From Epiperipatus broadwayi (Eukaryota; Onychophora; Udeonychophora; Euonychophora; Peripatidae): DNA of 64,000 nt. How positions within the stretch are numbered: position 1 is the stretch's first letter; every line of letters starts with the position of its first letter. A program made the translations under genes and the position numbers. The notes under the pieces were generated by a model. That model ran no database searches and was not told the origin of the DNA. It saw nothing but the letters and a program-made list of their open reading frames with translations. This document shows, one piece after another, positions 12,307-23,188 of the stretch. The stretch spans positions 5,202,280 to 5,266,279 of the forward strand of contig JAQFVV010000014.1 of the NCBI GenBank assembly GCA_028023455.1. Reading direction: 5' to 3'.

Positions 12307-12394
12307 TAATCTCTTCATTTAGAAATTTACTTCCGTATCCTTTTATAAAAATAAAAATAAATTGGAAATTATTTATATGAGTAAGAAAAAATCA

Positions 12395-13215
12395 GTGCCG
12401 ATACGTGCTCGATGCCATTTTGAATTTTATAACTCACCCAAAAATCCCTGCTGACACATTCAAACGATAAATGACATCGATTATCAACTATCAACATGTG
12501 GTTTCAAAAAAAGATGATTACAAAATCGTAAATTTCATCATTAATTAAAAAATCAAAATGCAAAGTTTGCAAGTGTCATCGAATCAAAATCTTAATGTTA
12601 ATCGATATTTAACATTTAATAAAAAAAATAAAAATCAAATAACATACGTTAAAAAACACAATTTACATAAATGTTACAAAAATCAAAATGCAATTTACGT
12701 TTGTTATCAACCTATAAAAGAAATCAAAAGGCAATTTACGTTTTCTATTTTTTAAAAAAAAATAAAAAACCTTGTTAATCTACTTTTCATTAATATGCCA
12801 AAAGATTATAACTTATAAAATATGAAATACAGCATATTATTTTAACAAATAATAGAATTTTAGTTTTTTCTTATCAGAAATTCTTTGTTCGCTACTGTTG
12901 ATCACTTGAAGGGTTTTTTTTTTTTTTAAAGTAATGTAAGCTCTATAATCTTATTAATATTGTTTTTAGTGGTTAGCTAATATGTATTTAAGTGGTATAT
13001 GTACTAGTGTTGACTGAAAATTAGTTTAAGATTTTTTTTTTTCAATACTTTGTTTCTTAACTAGAAGATAAAGAACACAGATTAATTTAAATTGGCTAGA
13101 TGATTACAAATACATTAAATTTAAAAATAAAGTACAATTGTTATATAATATGACCTGAATATGTCAGTGGGGATTTTGGGTAAGTTATAAAATTCAAAAT
13201 GGCATCGAACTCATA
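12395..13215. mobile_element. TIR element, about 0.82 kb
   Basis: About 60 bp near 12400-12460 reappears inverted at 13153-13215. The core CGATGCCATTTTGAATTTTA is identical, followed by similar ACCCAAAA and CTGACA-type sequence. No transposase is present. The interior has direct AT-rich repeats such as CAATTTACGTTT at two places near 12690 and 12732. Confidence 0.65.
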
Positions 13216-14243
13216 ATATATCATCACCAAATTTTATACATCAATATTTTTTTTGGATAAGTATTAATCAGAATGATTTATTTTTTAATACATATTTTTT
13301 AAATTAAAATTCACCATTAATTATACTATCTTGATTTTAATAATATAGTAAAAAAATAAGCTGTTTTATGTGTGTGTGTGTTTACTTATTTTACATGCAG
13401 AACTACATGCCCACTCTTCTCATGACCAGGTTTCTATCTGTAGTTAAAATAAAAATTGTACTTTATTATTTTTTAACTACTATTATTTATCTATACAGCA
13501 AAATTATATAAATTAATGATCTTAAAAGAAAAACTAAATAGCTTAATACCTATCTTGTTTTCTTTCATTTTTTAAAAAAATATATTCTTTTCTTTTGTAG
13601 TAAATTGTAATTTTGAGCTAACTTCTTCAGTGTATATAATATTTAAAACACATATGTAATAAATGACTGGTTAGTTCTTCTAACATAAAATTACAGATGT
13701 GATTTTATTCTATATGTTATGCTAAGATTATATTGAAATCTAATGATTTAAAAATGTTGGTTCATTATTTTAGTATAATTTATTATTTATATATATGAAT
13801 ATTAATGCTAGTTGCATGTATTTTGCTTACCATTTAGTGGAACTGCTATCCACATACCTAAGTAAGCCATTATAATCTAATCGATAATTTTATATCTTTG
13901 TAAAACTTCAAAAACATATAATATGTTGGAAAACATATAATATTTATTTAGAAAATAAATTTAAAAATAATATCTTTAACGAACAAACAGTAATTGAAAA
14001 AAATAAATACTTTCATATGTGTGATCAATGCAGTCAATCAGTGAAAGATTTTATCAGCAATCACAGCAAATGGCTTAAATGTAAGCAAAACACATGACAA
14101 TAATATATTTAAAAACATAAAAATAATATTTCATTTAGAAAACAAACTTCAAAACAATATCTTTAATGAACAAATAATTGAAAACACATATAGTCAATAA
14201 GTGCGATGAATGAAAATATTATATAAGAAATTATGGTAAAATT
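13216..14243. other. AT-rich intronic stretch
   Basis: Long A/T tracts and a short (TG)n. A pair of similar segments at about 13950-14000 and 14120-14180 share AACAAACAGTAATTGAAAA-like sequence, a minor direct repeat. No genes were recognised. Confidence 0.5.
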
Positions 14244-16398
14244 CTATTCCCTGGTGTTGGCCGTAAGATGGCATTGATGCTAACCGAAAACATATACATA
14301 TAACGATTCCGGGCCTGTGATTGATTTTATATAAAAATATCTGATTTAGATTTTTAATAAAATATTCTAGTAACTAATACTATATGATGTTAGTCTTTCA
14401 TTTTTGTAAATGTTTATTAATCTTATATTGTTTTGTTTTGTTTTTTTTAGTTTGTGTGTGTGTGTGTCTTTAAAGTTAGGTGTTTTTCTAATTTTTTTTT
14501 TTAGTTTATGTATTTTTTTTTTTTTAAGTTACGGTATTTTTTTAAGAGTAAATAAAGAATTTTATTAAAAACCATTAGGTAATTATAAAGATATAAAAAG
14601 CAATGTAATTTATATACTACAATTTAGAATTGATACCCGACTAGTATTAGTAAATAATATTACTATTTAAATAAATAAAAAAATTTAGAAATTCACATTC
14701 AATTTTAAAATGATACCCAAATAATTGACGTTTTTTGGACAGTAATTAATCATAAAATGGGTAGTTTTGTTGGTGTGTATCTGTCAAAAGTTACGGGATT
14801 TTTTTAATCGAAAATAAGACGGAATTATACATTTTTTAAAATTCAATTTACACAAAATTGCTACATTCACGCTAAATTTACAAATGATACCCGACTAAAT
14901 TTGCTCTTTCTTTTTTTTTTATTTATATATTTTTGGACAGTAATTAATTAGAAAGTGGATTCTTTGTATGTGTGTGTAGATATAAAAAGTACTGTTCTAG
15001 AAATACTACATTTCAAAATGATACCCGACTATGTTGCAATTTTTTTTTTTTTTTTTGGACAGTAATGAGTGGGAAAGTGGATTGTTTTTATTAGTGTGTA
15101 GATTTTATCAAAAGCCGTAATATTATTGAAATACTAAATTTAAAAATGATACCCACGAATAACTTTTTTTTGGAGGTACTGACAGTAATTAATCAGAAAG
15201 TGGGTTTTATTTTCTTTGTGTGTATATATAAAAAGTTGCGATCTTTTTTTCAATCGAAAATAATACGTAATTCTACATGATTCAATTTAACCACAACATT
15301 GAAAAAATTCACACTACAATTTTAAAATGATATCCATCAAATAATTTGCTTTTTTTTTGGGACAGTAATTAATCAGAAAGTGAGATCTTTTTTGTTAATG
15401 TGTATATCTAAAAAGGACCGTCATTGAAAGACTCAATTGAAAAATGATACCCGACTAATTTGCTTTCTTTTTTTGGGGACAGTAATGAATCAGAAAGTGG
15501 GTTGCTTTTGTTAAGTGTGTCTATATAAAAAGGTACCTTTATTTAAATACTAAATTTAAAAATGATAGACGACTAATTTGCGTTTCTTTTGACAGTAATT
15601 AATCAGAAAGTGAGTTTCTTTTTTTGTAAATCTTGGGTATATATAAAAAATACGTAATTCAAATACTACAATGAAAACTCAAACCCCGTTTAATTTGCTT
15701 TCTTTTTTTTTTTTAGACAGTAATTAATAAGGAACTGGGTTGTTTTTGTTAGTGTGTAGATATAAAAACTAATCTTATTTTGAAATAATAAATATTAAAA
15801 AAAATAATACCCGACTATTTTTTTTTTTTTTGGACAAGTAATTACTAATAATTAGACACTGGGTTTATTTGTTTGTGCGTATATGTAGCAAAAGTAATTC
15901 GTCACGGACGAATTCTCGCGAAAACGGTACTTTTCGCGTGATCCTTGAAATTTTTGCCGTTTCGCACCCTTAAAAGCAATTTTTGAGATTTACCCATTCG
16001 TAATGGAATCTTCGGGACATTATTATAAACTTGCAACAGTTAAGTAAGTTACAGCACATTAAAAAAAAAATATGTCTAATCAAATTTTAAAAAACTATGA
16101 CTGGCTCAAATACACAAACTCTCACACGAAACTAAGAGAAAATAGATATTCTACTATTTCAATAAAATGATTAACAAAATCAACTATGGCAGCCAATAAA
16201 GGCATTTATTTCTCTTTGCTTTTAGCATAGGAAAAAAGCCATAACCAGCAGCCATTGGGAACTCTTTCTGTGAGGACTCTTTTCTGTGTTTATAATGTAA
16301 AAATTTTCCTCTTTTGTTGGGTGAATGCCGGAGAAACTGTATATTTCTAGGAATTGACTTAGAAATAGCGACATCTTGTGGCTAACACCAGGGAATAG
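14244..16398. mobile_element. 2.15-kb TIR element containing a tandem array
   Basis: The left end CTATTCCCTGGTGTT (14244-14258) recurs inverted at 16384-16398. The similarity continues inward for about 30 bp (GGCC.TAAGATG against GCCACAAGATG). It encodes no transposase. Its middle is an array of diverged units. The last 500 bp before the right end matches, inverted, the sequence at 17400-17610 that precedes a Merlin transposase relic. No target duplication was seen. Confidence 0.65.
14630..15900 (+). repeat. Tandem array of about ten diverged 110-180 bp units
   Basis: Each unit carries AATGATACCCGACTA, then a T-tract, then GGACAGTAATTAATCAGAAA, a T/G-rich stretch and a TATAAAAAG-like end. 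Units start near 14630, 14710, 14885, 15020, 15145, 15325, 15440, 15560, 15680 and 15800. The array is followed by an unusually CpG-rich patch with the hairpin CGCGAAAA/TTTTCGCG at about 15915-15940. Confidence 0.7.
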
Positions 16399-17160
16399 AA
16401 AACAACTGAAATTAAACTAATGGTGATGACAAATGTTATTTTTTCTAGAATGTTTGCATTGATGATATTTATTGAAAATATTTGTTTTTAAATCACTTTT
16501 TGTTTGCCAAATAGATTGATTTCAACTTTTGAACCAACTACTATTTTTATAGTTGTTTTTTTTTTGTTTGTTTGTTTTATCTTCATTACAATCATTTGCT
16601 GCTATAAATATATATATATTTTTTATTTTTAAATATATTATTTTCATGGGTTTTTTCCTCCATTAAAAGAAACTTATTGAATAGCTTACATTTTTCTTCT
16701 TTGGTATATATTTGATGGCTACAACAGTAAATAGTAAATACCTACAACTACCACTGAAAGTTTCATTACTCTTATTACATTTTATTGTCTTCATTCTTAG
16801 ACATTTAAACATTAATAATTTGTAGTGAAATGAAATATCTTAAAAACTTTGCAGACTTTCATTCCGTTCTGTTTTGTTCACATTTTTTAAAAATGTTGCA
16901 ATCTAATATTTTATTTTAAGATTTTTGTTTTAGTTACTTATATATTATACATGCATGCATATGTTTGTGTAATATCTAGTCAAGTGGAATATGCAATTCA
17001 GGGCAGATAAAAACTTTAGTAGACTTAAATAAACATTTATCCATTAATGAAATATATATATAAACAGGTAAACCTTACCTTTAGCAAGCCAAAATATATG
17101 CAGTCTGGAAGAATAATTTTGGAAATTTTTTTTTATTTTGTTACTTTCCCTCCCCCTTAT

Positions 17161-17256
17161 AATTGTAAAGTTGGTACTTTGACAATATCTGTAGTTGTAA
17201 ACTTGGTCCTTTGATAATATCTATAATTGTAAAGTTGGTACTTTGACAAAGTAATT
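17161..17256 (+). repeat. Three tandem 32-bp units
   Basis: TGTAAAGTTGGTACTTTGA is followed by an ATATCT stretch, repeated at 32-bp spacing near 17161, 17193 and 17225 with a few changes. The surrounding 16400-17400 is otherwise AT-rich and featureless. Confidence 0.6.
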
Positions 17257-17399
17257 GTATTTATATTATCTTGTGTTTGAAATCCATTCACAGAATTTAT
17301 GTGAGAATTGTATTACTTCATGACTAACTAGAATAAGACTATGGCATGCATAAATTGTGTAACACTTTCATGCCAGTAAATGAAATGGGTAGTGTTCTA

Positions 17400-17610
17400 A
17401 TCTAGCATGTCAGCCACTTGACAGTGCTATTTCTAGCTAAATTTCTAGAAATATGCCATTTCCATGGCCACAAACATGCAATTAAGCCTTCTTTCTATGA
17501 TAAAACATAGAAAGAGTGTTAACTTGGCTGCTGGCTACCACTGTAGCTTTTTTCTATGCTAAAAGCAGAGGAAAATGCCATCATTGGTTGCCGTAGTTGT
17601 TTGTGTTACA
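17400..17610 (+). repeat. Inverted relative of the right end of the 14.2-16.4 kb element
   Basis: Matches the reverse complement of about 16175-16390: GTCAGCCAC, GTGCTATTTCTAG, TTTCTAGAAATAT, then TTTTTTCTATGCTAAAAGC and TTGGTTGCC. It lies about 280 bp before a Merlin-type transposase relic in the same direction and may be the 5' end of that transposon. Confidence 0.55.
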
Positions 17611-17883
17611 CACATCATAATGCTGGGTTATCTATTTTTGTTACAGTATCATATGAGGATGTGTTAAGTACATCATGTCTAAATAATCTAATTTTTCATT
17701 GGTGATGTGTTTTTCTCATGTGAGTTGACATACTGTTACCTTTTAACTGTTTTAACAGTGTTGTGACTGCTCCATGATAAAGCTGTAAGCCTCCTAAATT
17801 ATGTTTTAGGGTGGAGTAGTGCAATATTTTAATGATCATGCTGTAAGTCACATTTTAGTGAGTAATTTTCCGAAACTAAAAGG

Positions 17884-18975
17884 ATGGCTACTTCAAACTA
17901 TGAAAACTTGAAGGTATGGAAATTACCAAACATGGAAGCTGGTGCTGTGACATTTCTACAACAGAACAACATCCTGCTGAAAGAGCAGATATGCTTGTGT
18001 GGTGAGACAATGTGACTTGAGGTCCATAAACATCTTTGGACTTTCATCTGTAAGTCACTTTCTTGTCGTCAGAAGTGTTCATTTTGTGAAGGCAACTGGT
18101 TTGAGGGATTCCAAATGCCCTTCGTCAAATGTTTACAGTTGCTTCATTACTGGAGCCATGATGAGTTGACTGTACAGCACACTGTCAATGATCTTGATAT
18201 GTCTCAAAATTCTTTAGTTAGGTAGAAAGAGGCTCTCCATGAGGTGTTTCATGAAAGCCTTTCTTTGAGACTGTCCAGTCAAGTTGGAGAATCAGGTTTG
18301 ATAGTTGAGATAGACAAAACACTTTTCAGTTGGCATAAGAACTAACAGGGAAGAATGCTTCCTTAGCAATGGATATTTGGAGGGTTCTGCTGAAAGATTG
18401 GATAATGCTTTGCCATGGCCATTCCATCACAATCTGCAGCCACCCTACTGCAGGTCATACAGGATAAGGTCAAGCCCGAATCCACCATTTACTCCAACTG
18501 CTGGAAGAGCTATAAAACATCTGATTTGAAGGCAGCAGGGTTCAAACACTTCACTGTTAACCATCACTACAACTTTGTTGATCCTATAACAGGTGATCAC
18601 ACCCAAAATTAGTATTTAAACATACACAAAAAAACCATCTTGTCAATAAAATGTAAAAAAAAAAACTATTATTCTCAAAAATATCATTTTCTAGAAATAA
18701 TTTATAAACCAAATAAAGTCAAATTTATAAACAAAAAAAACACTCTTGTCAATAAAATTTACAAAAAAAGTAATGTAAATTTTTATTTCAACATAATCAA
18801 AATAAACTCATCTCCCATGAATTATTGTCAAAAATATCATTTTCTAGAAAAAATTTATAAACAAAATATAGTCAATTTTAATATAGAATTACTGGTCTGG
18901 GAACGTTATATATATTTGTTTTTGCTATTTGTGTAGAATCCATATGTTTATGGCAGTTGATGGAAGAACATTGAA
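17884..18975 (+). pseudogene. Merlin (ISXO2-like) transposase relic 1
   Basis: From an ATG at 17884 the frame shows a zinc-ribbon pattern (CLC, then CRQKCSFC). It continues with IVEIDKTLFSWHK, holding the first catalytic Asp, then QWIFGG, IPSQSAATLLQ, TIYSNCWKSY and a C-terminal FVDPITGDHTQN ending at about 18610. This is the full core order of the ISXO2/IS1016-type DDE transposase found in eukaryotic Merlin elements. The second catalytic position, normally Asp before the Trp, is Asn here. In-frame stops occur from 18010 on, plus a frameshift before 18415. About 320 bp of foreign AT-rich DNA (18613-18935) separates DHTQN from what may be the C-terminal ESI stretch at 18937. Confidence 0.8.
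18613..18935. repeat. AT-rich insertion with a 152-bp internal repeat
   Basis: Interrupts Merlin relic 1 immediately after the conserved HTQN motif. AAAATATCATTTTCTAGAAA occurs at about 18678 and 18830, each followed by AATTTATAAAC. An ACTCTTGTCAATAAAAT-like motif also occurs twice. No clear target duplication. A 98-codon open frame here is just low-complexity Lys/Asn sequence. Confidence 0.5.
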
Positions 18976-19780
18976 CTCCAGAATTGGCAATGAGATGGTT
19001 AGTGAGAAGGTGGCTGCTAAAGAACAATGTCCTATGTCAGCATTGCAATGAACAGTGTCCACTGGTGAGATTTTCTGAAACTTCAGATAGTGTTAGATGG
19101 CAATACAAATTATGTTGCCACAATATCAGACATGTCTTATTTTTTCCAAAAGTTATTTGTCTCTGCAAATCCCTGTGCTTATAGTCTTTTATTGGACAAA
19201 TAATTTGTTGCAATATTACATTGTTTGTGAGACTGGTGTAAGTGCTCAAGTTAACATAGACTGGACAAATTTTTGCAGTGAAACATGCAAGAATATTTTG
19301 AGCAAAATCCATTACAGCTCAATGGATTCAACAATAATGGAGTGCCAATTTTAGAAGTTGATGAGACTAAATATTTTTATACAAAATATCATCAAGGAGA
19401 ATGGTGAGAAGATCATTGAGTGATCGATGACATAGAGAGGGGGGTTGAAAAAGTATTTTATGACAGAGGTTCCAAACAGGGTGGCTACTACTCTTAAACC
19501 CCTTATACTGCAATACATTTTTCCAGGGACCCACATCATTTATGGACGAGTGGGCTGCATACAATAACCTAGGCAGAATTTATAATAACATATATGCATT
19601 ATGTTGTTGTGCACTAAGAGAACTTCATGGATCCAGATAACTCATATATTTGTACACAAAAACCTATGGATGCATGTGAAACATAAGCTAAAATCCCAAT
19701 TTGATACAAGCAGTGTCTTACTTTTATTCTATTTGCAGGAATTCTCATTCAGAACTTTTTGCGATAGTGGCACCATTTTT
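18975..19780 (+). pseudogene. Merlin (ISXO2-like) transposase relic 2
   Basis: A second, different transposase in the same orientation. Frame by frame it gives AMRWLVRRWLLKNNVLCQHC (N-terminus and zinc ribbon), YWTNNLLQYYIVCETGVSAQ and IDWTNFCSETCKNILSKIH. ILEVDETKYFYTKYHQGEW (first catalytic Asp) and DEWAAYNNLGRI (second catalytic Asp, about 19538-19570) follow. It ends with NLWMHVKHKLKSQFDTSS and LQEFSFRTFC near 19775. Nearly every conserved block survives, but at least four frameshifts and several stops break it. Compared with relic 1 the motif residues differ throughout, so it is a separate lineage, not a tandem copy. Confidence 0.82.
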
Positions 19781-19799
19781 GAAAATTTATTATATATAT

Positions 19800-20498
19800 T
19801 ATTAAGAACTATGCATTGTAGTTCAAAATTATTCTGTTAGAACACATATTTTCAGCCAGCTAAAGGTACTGTTTATCTCTATATATATAATAAATTTTTA
19901 TAACTAAAATTATGACAATTATGATGGTGTTATAATTTAAATATTGACAAAAAGATATTTACAATTATTTATCCCAAGTTATATGTAAATAATAAGACTG
20001 ATGAGATAGTTAATTAATCCTAGACCCATTTTGATACCTTTGGAAAGGGATCTCTTCGGTCCGATTCTTGCATTGCCATGAGTATGATGACACAAGTCTC
20101 AGTACAATTCTTTGCAAGTAAGAAGTGGAAGAGCAATGGGTAAAAAAAAAAAAGAGCAGGGAATCTCTAATATGCTCTCCTATTTATTACTTTTAAATAT
20201 TATGTATTACTTCGTTCTGTGTAATAATTTTAACTATGCAGTAGGAAAAAAAATTAATTACTATTAAAAAGTTTTTTTAATTAAATTTCTTTTTAATTAT
20301 ATAACATTTTATAATAAAATGAAATTGTGAAGTTAACCCATAAAAATGTATTATGCCAATACTATCTAATTAAATATTAAGCTAGAGCCAGCTTGCGGCA
20401 TATCCCCCAATTTCACTAGCATATACACTCCACTTTTAGTCCAGTTTTGTTTTATTATACATTATATTCAATGTTATATATATAAATGTAAAACTTAC
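19800..20498. other. Intron sequence next to DNAH10 exon
   Basis: No elements recognised apart from short (TA)n. The donor-side of this intron starts at 20498 on the minus strand. Confidence 0.5.
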
Positions 20499-20807
20499 TT
20501 CTTCAATTTTACTAATAATTTTAGTATCCAGAGACTGTGGCTTTGAAATATTTAAAACTGTTAAAAAATGAGGGATGTTTAGGCGAACTTCTCCTTCGAT
20601 TTGATGGATAGTTCTTCTTATGACAGATGTAAATTTATGCATGCTTACTATAAAATCATCTCTTAGAAAAGCACGCATTCTCATTTCTAGCTCTGCGTTT
20701 TCTTTTTTTTCAGCTGCTGCTGCAGAAACAACTTCAGATTTTTTTTTATACATCAGATCTTCAGTTACTGCTTTTTGAGAATAACATGATAAAATTGGCG
20801 TATAAAC
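20499..20807 (-). CDS. DNAH10: Dynein heavy chain 10-like, DHC N1 tail exon
   Basis: The exon is 309 nt, exactly 103 codons, with acceptor TTTTATAG at 20808 and a consensus donor GAA/GTAAGT at 20498. It opens with VYTPILSCYSQ. It then runs through a charged linker with an SAAAAEKKE run and into FIVSMHKFTSVIRRTIHQIE and GEVRLNIPHF. That last block, an amphipathic helix before a short acidic linker, is highly characteristic of the start of the dynein heavy chain N1 tail and is closest in my memory to DNAH10. Entry and exit are phase 0. No later exon could be found between 1 and 20498, so the next intron exceeds 20 kb. Confidence 0.9.
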
Positions 20808-21095
20808 CTATAAAACATAAACTTTTTTAATGTCTAAAATAAATACAATTTAAATAATAATAGTAATAAAAACTTCAAATTGATAATTAAAAAAATTTTT
20901 TCTAAATAATTTTTTAAAACTAAATTTGTAAGAATTAATAAATCAATGGGGGGGGGGGGATAAAGAAACAAGGTTAGTTATTAGGAAGAATAAAATAATA
21001 ATGATAAAATAATATTTAGCAAATAAATAATAATAAGTATTTAGACATAATGATATATTATTTTTAAATACATATGTTTAATAACAAGATATTGG
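20808..21095. other. Intron sequence upstream of the exon acceptor
   Basis: On the minus strand this leads into the acceptor at 20808. It contains a G10-11 run near 20948 and AT-rich sequence only. Confidence 0.5.
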
Positions 21096-21097
21096 TA

Positions 21098-21355
21098 CGT
21101 TTCATACTAATATTCAAATTTAAGAAGTAGGTAACATATTCATTACTCCAGAAAAAGAGATACGGCAAAGAAAATATATTGGTTAACAGATAAAGTTAAG
21201 GTGAATGAAAGTAAAATTAATTAACATGTATTGAAAGAAAGTTAAATGAATTTAATATAAATGATATGAAATATTTGCCTAAAATAAACAATAGATATTA
21301 GTTGGGTAAGACAAATAATAAGTTTGCTTGATAAATGATGAGATAGTTTTACTAA
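21098..21355 (+). repeat. 5' LTR, first half (resumes at 24596)
   Basis: Matches 29137-29420: TTTCATA.TAATATT, ACATATTCATTACTCCAGAA, GGCAAAGAAAATATAT, TTAACAGATAAAGTTAAGGT and TGAAAGAAAGTTAAATGAAT. The expected TG start reads CG. It breaks at AGTTTTACTAA (21345-21355), where the LINE is inserted. Confidence 0.85.
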
Positions 21356-21610
21356 GGCTGCAGAAAGGAGTTTGCTATTAACTGAAAGGAGACCCTTTGA
21401 TTCGTCTTGGAGGCCTTAAAGGAACCGAGCAGGAAAAATTCCTAAATGTCCAACTCCATACGTTCTTGTCGTTGCAGCTGTTATTACTATGTGATTATTA
21501 ATATAGTATATGAACTGGATGGGCTGCTCACCAACATGCATTAGCCAGCGTGGTGAGTTTATTGGCTTTTTACCTCCGAGTTTAAGAATATTTTTTCAAT
21601 ATATACAATC

Positions 21611-23188
21611 ATGACAGACAAAAATAAATCATGGCCCTTATTCCCAGGAGGCTGTAAAGTCACCAACCAAGGCAGCGGTTGGTGGCTGAAGGCGGAGGGT
21701 GCTAAGAATCCCCTGATTGTGGACTCAGGCTGCCATTTGATGATGACTTTTTATTTAGGTACTTACAACTGCAGATCACTTTCAAGTGAAGGAAGATTGC
21801 AAGAGTTAGAAGAAGAACTGTCTTATATTAAATGGGACATTATTGGACTTTGTGAAGTTAGAAGAAAAGGTGAAGAAACAATTGATTTAAAAAGTGGACA
21901 TATACTCTACTATAAAGGCACAAATATTGGAAATACAAGTGGAGTAGGATTCATTATAAATAAAAAATGGAAGAATAACATTGTGGAGATTGATGGTGTA
22001 TCAGACAGAGTGGCAAGATTAGTTTTACAACTTAATAGCAGATACCAAATGCAGATAATTCAGGTTTATGCCCCAACAAGTTCTCATAGTGATGAAGTTA
22101 TAGAAGATTTTTATATGGATGTACAAAAGGCTTTTGATCAGAGTAAACAACATTTTAAAATTGTTATGGGAGACTTTAATGCTAGAATTGGTAAACAAAT
22201 GAAAGATGAAAATGCTGTAGGTAATTTTGGTTATGGTAATAGAAATGAGAGAGGACATAGACTTGTGGAGTTTGCAGAAAAAGAAAAACTTTATATTATG
22301 AATTCTTTTTTTGAGAAAAATGTTAAAAGGAAATGGACATGGAAGCATCCAAATGAAGGTACAGCAGAATTGGATTATATTTTGACTAACCAAAAATACA
22401 TATTTCAAGATTGTAATGTTCTTAATAAATTTAACACAGGAAGTGATCACCGATTAGTAAGATGTAAGATACATGTTAATGCAAAACTAGAGAGACAAAA
22501 ATTATTAAGAAAAACAATATTTACAGTTGATATTCCTAATCTTCAGAAACATTCTAATGAATTTAAATTAGAACTTACAAATCGGTTTCAAGTATTAGTA
22601 GATTTTGAACATGATTCAGATTTGAATGACATTAATAGGAAAATAAGCGATACACTTTTAAAAACTGCAACAAAGATAGCTGGTAGAAAAAAGCAGCAAT
22701 TGACCAGTAAAATTTCTACTGAGACTAGAGAATTTATGAAGAAAAGAAGGAATATGAGGATATACAACAATGATGCATTAAAAAAGATTGAATATCTCGA
22801 ATTTTGTAAAATGGTGCGGAAAAGAGTTGAAAATGATATAAGAAAGTATAATTGTGAACTAGCAAGGAAAGCTGTAGAAGAGAATAAAAGTCTAAAGAGT
22901 GTAAAACAACATTTTGGTATTGGTAGGAAATTTATATCTGCAATAAGAAAAAAAGATGGCATTATTACTAAAAAGAGAGATGACATCATAAAATGTGTAG
23001 AAGACTTCTATCAAGAATTATATAGTAATAAAGAACAAGTGCCTCCTATACATATTATATCTTCTGAATTGCCCAGAATTTTGAATGAGGAAGTGAGACA
23101 TGCAATTAAATTTATGAAGAAAGGGAAGGCTCCAGGTAATGATGGAATTGTAATTGATATATTAAAAGAAGCAGGTGAAGAAATATAA
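21611..23188 (+). CDS. LINE ORF: APE-type endonuclease and start of reverse transcriptase
   Basis: 525 codons from ATG (MTDKNKSWPL). The apurinic-endonuclease-like domain covers residues about 48-285: N53 in TYNCRS, E82 in LCEVRRK, QVYAPTSS at 151-158, D188/N190 in VMGDFNARIG, D255 in ELDYIL and the SDH triad at 278-280. All catalytic residues expected for this fold are present. A Lys/Arg-rich linker follows, then the RT motif 0/1 KKGKAPGNDG near residue 505. The frame ends at a TAA created by one extra nucleotide at about 23178 relative to copy 2. Predicted proteins of this type are often mislabelled craniofacial development protein 2-like in animal annotations. Confidence 0.9.
   Translation: MTDKNKSWPLFPGGCKVTNQGSGWWLKAEGAKNPLIVDSGCHLMMTFYLGTYNCRSLSSEGRLQELEEELSYIKWDIIGLCEVRRKGEETIDLKSGHILYYKGTNIGNTSGVGFIINKKWKNNIVEIDGVSDRVARLVLQLNSRYQMQIIQVYAPTSSHSDEVIEDFYMDVQKAFDQSKQHFKIVMGDFNARIGKQMKDENAVGNFGYGNRNERGHRLVEFAEKEKLYIMNSFFEKNVKRKWTWKHPNEGTAELDYILTNQKYIFQDCNVLNKFNTGSDHRLVRCKIHVNAKLERQKLLRKTIFTVDIPNLQKHSNEFKLELTNRFQVLVDFEHDSDLNDINRKISDTLLKTATKIAGRKKQQLTSKISTETREFMKKRRNMRIYNNDALKKIEYLEFCKMVRKRVENDIRKYNCELARKAVEENKSLKSVKQHFGIGRKFISAIRKKDGIITKKRDDIIKCVEDFYQELYSNKEQVPPIHIISSELPRILNEEVRHAIKFMKKGKAPGNDGIVIDILKEAGEEI

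Noticed and set aside
18640-18936. 98-codon plus-strand open frame rich in Lys and Asn
   Set aside because: Low-complexity translation of the AT-rich insertion inside Merlin relic 1.
22025-22989. Long minus-strand frames inside LINE copy 1 (and at 56316-57310 in copy 2)
   Set aside because: Shadows of the real plus-strand endonuclease ORF, hydrophobic because of A-rich codons on the other strand.
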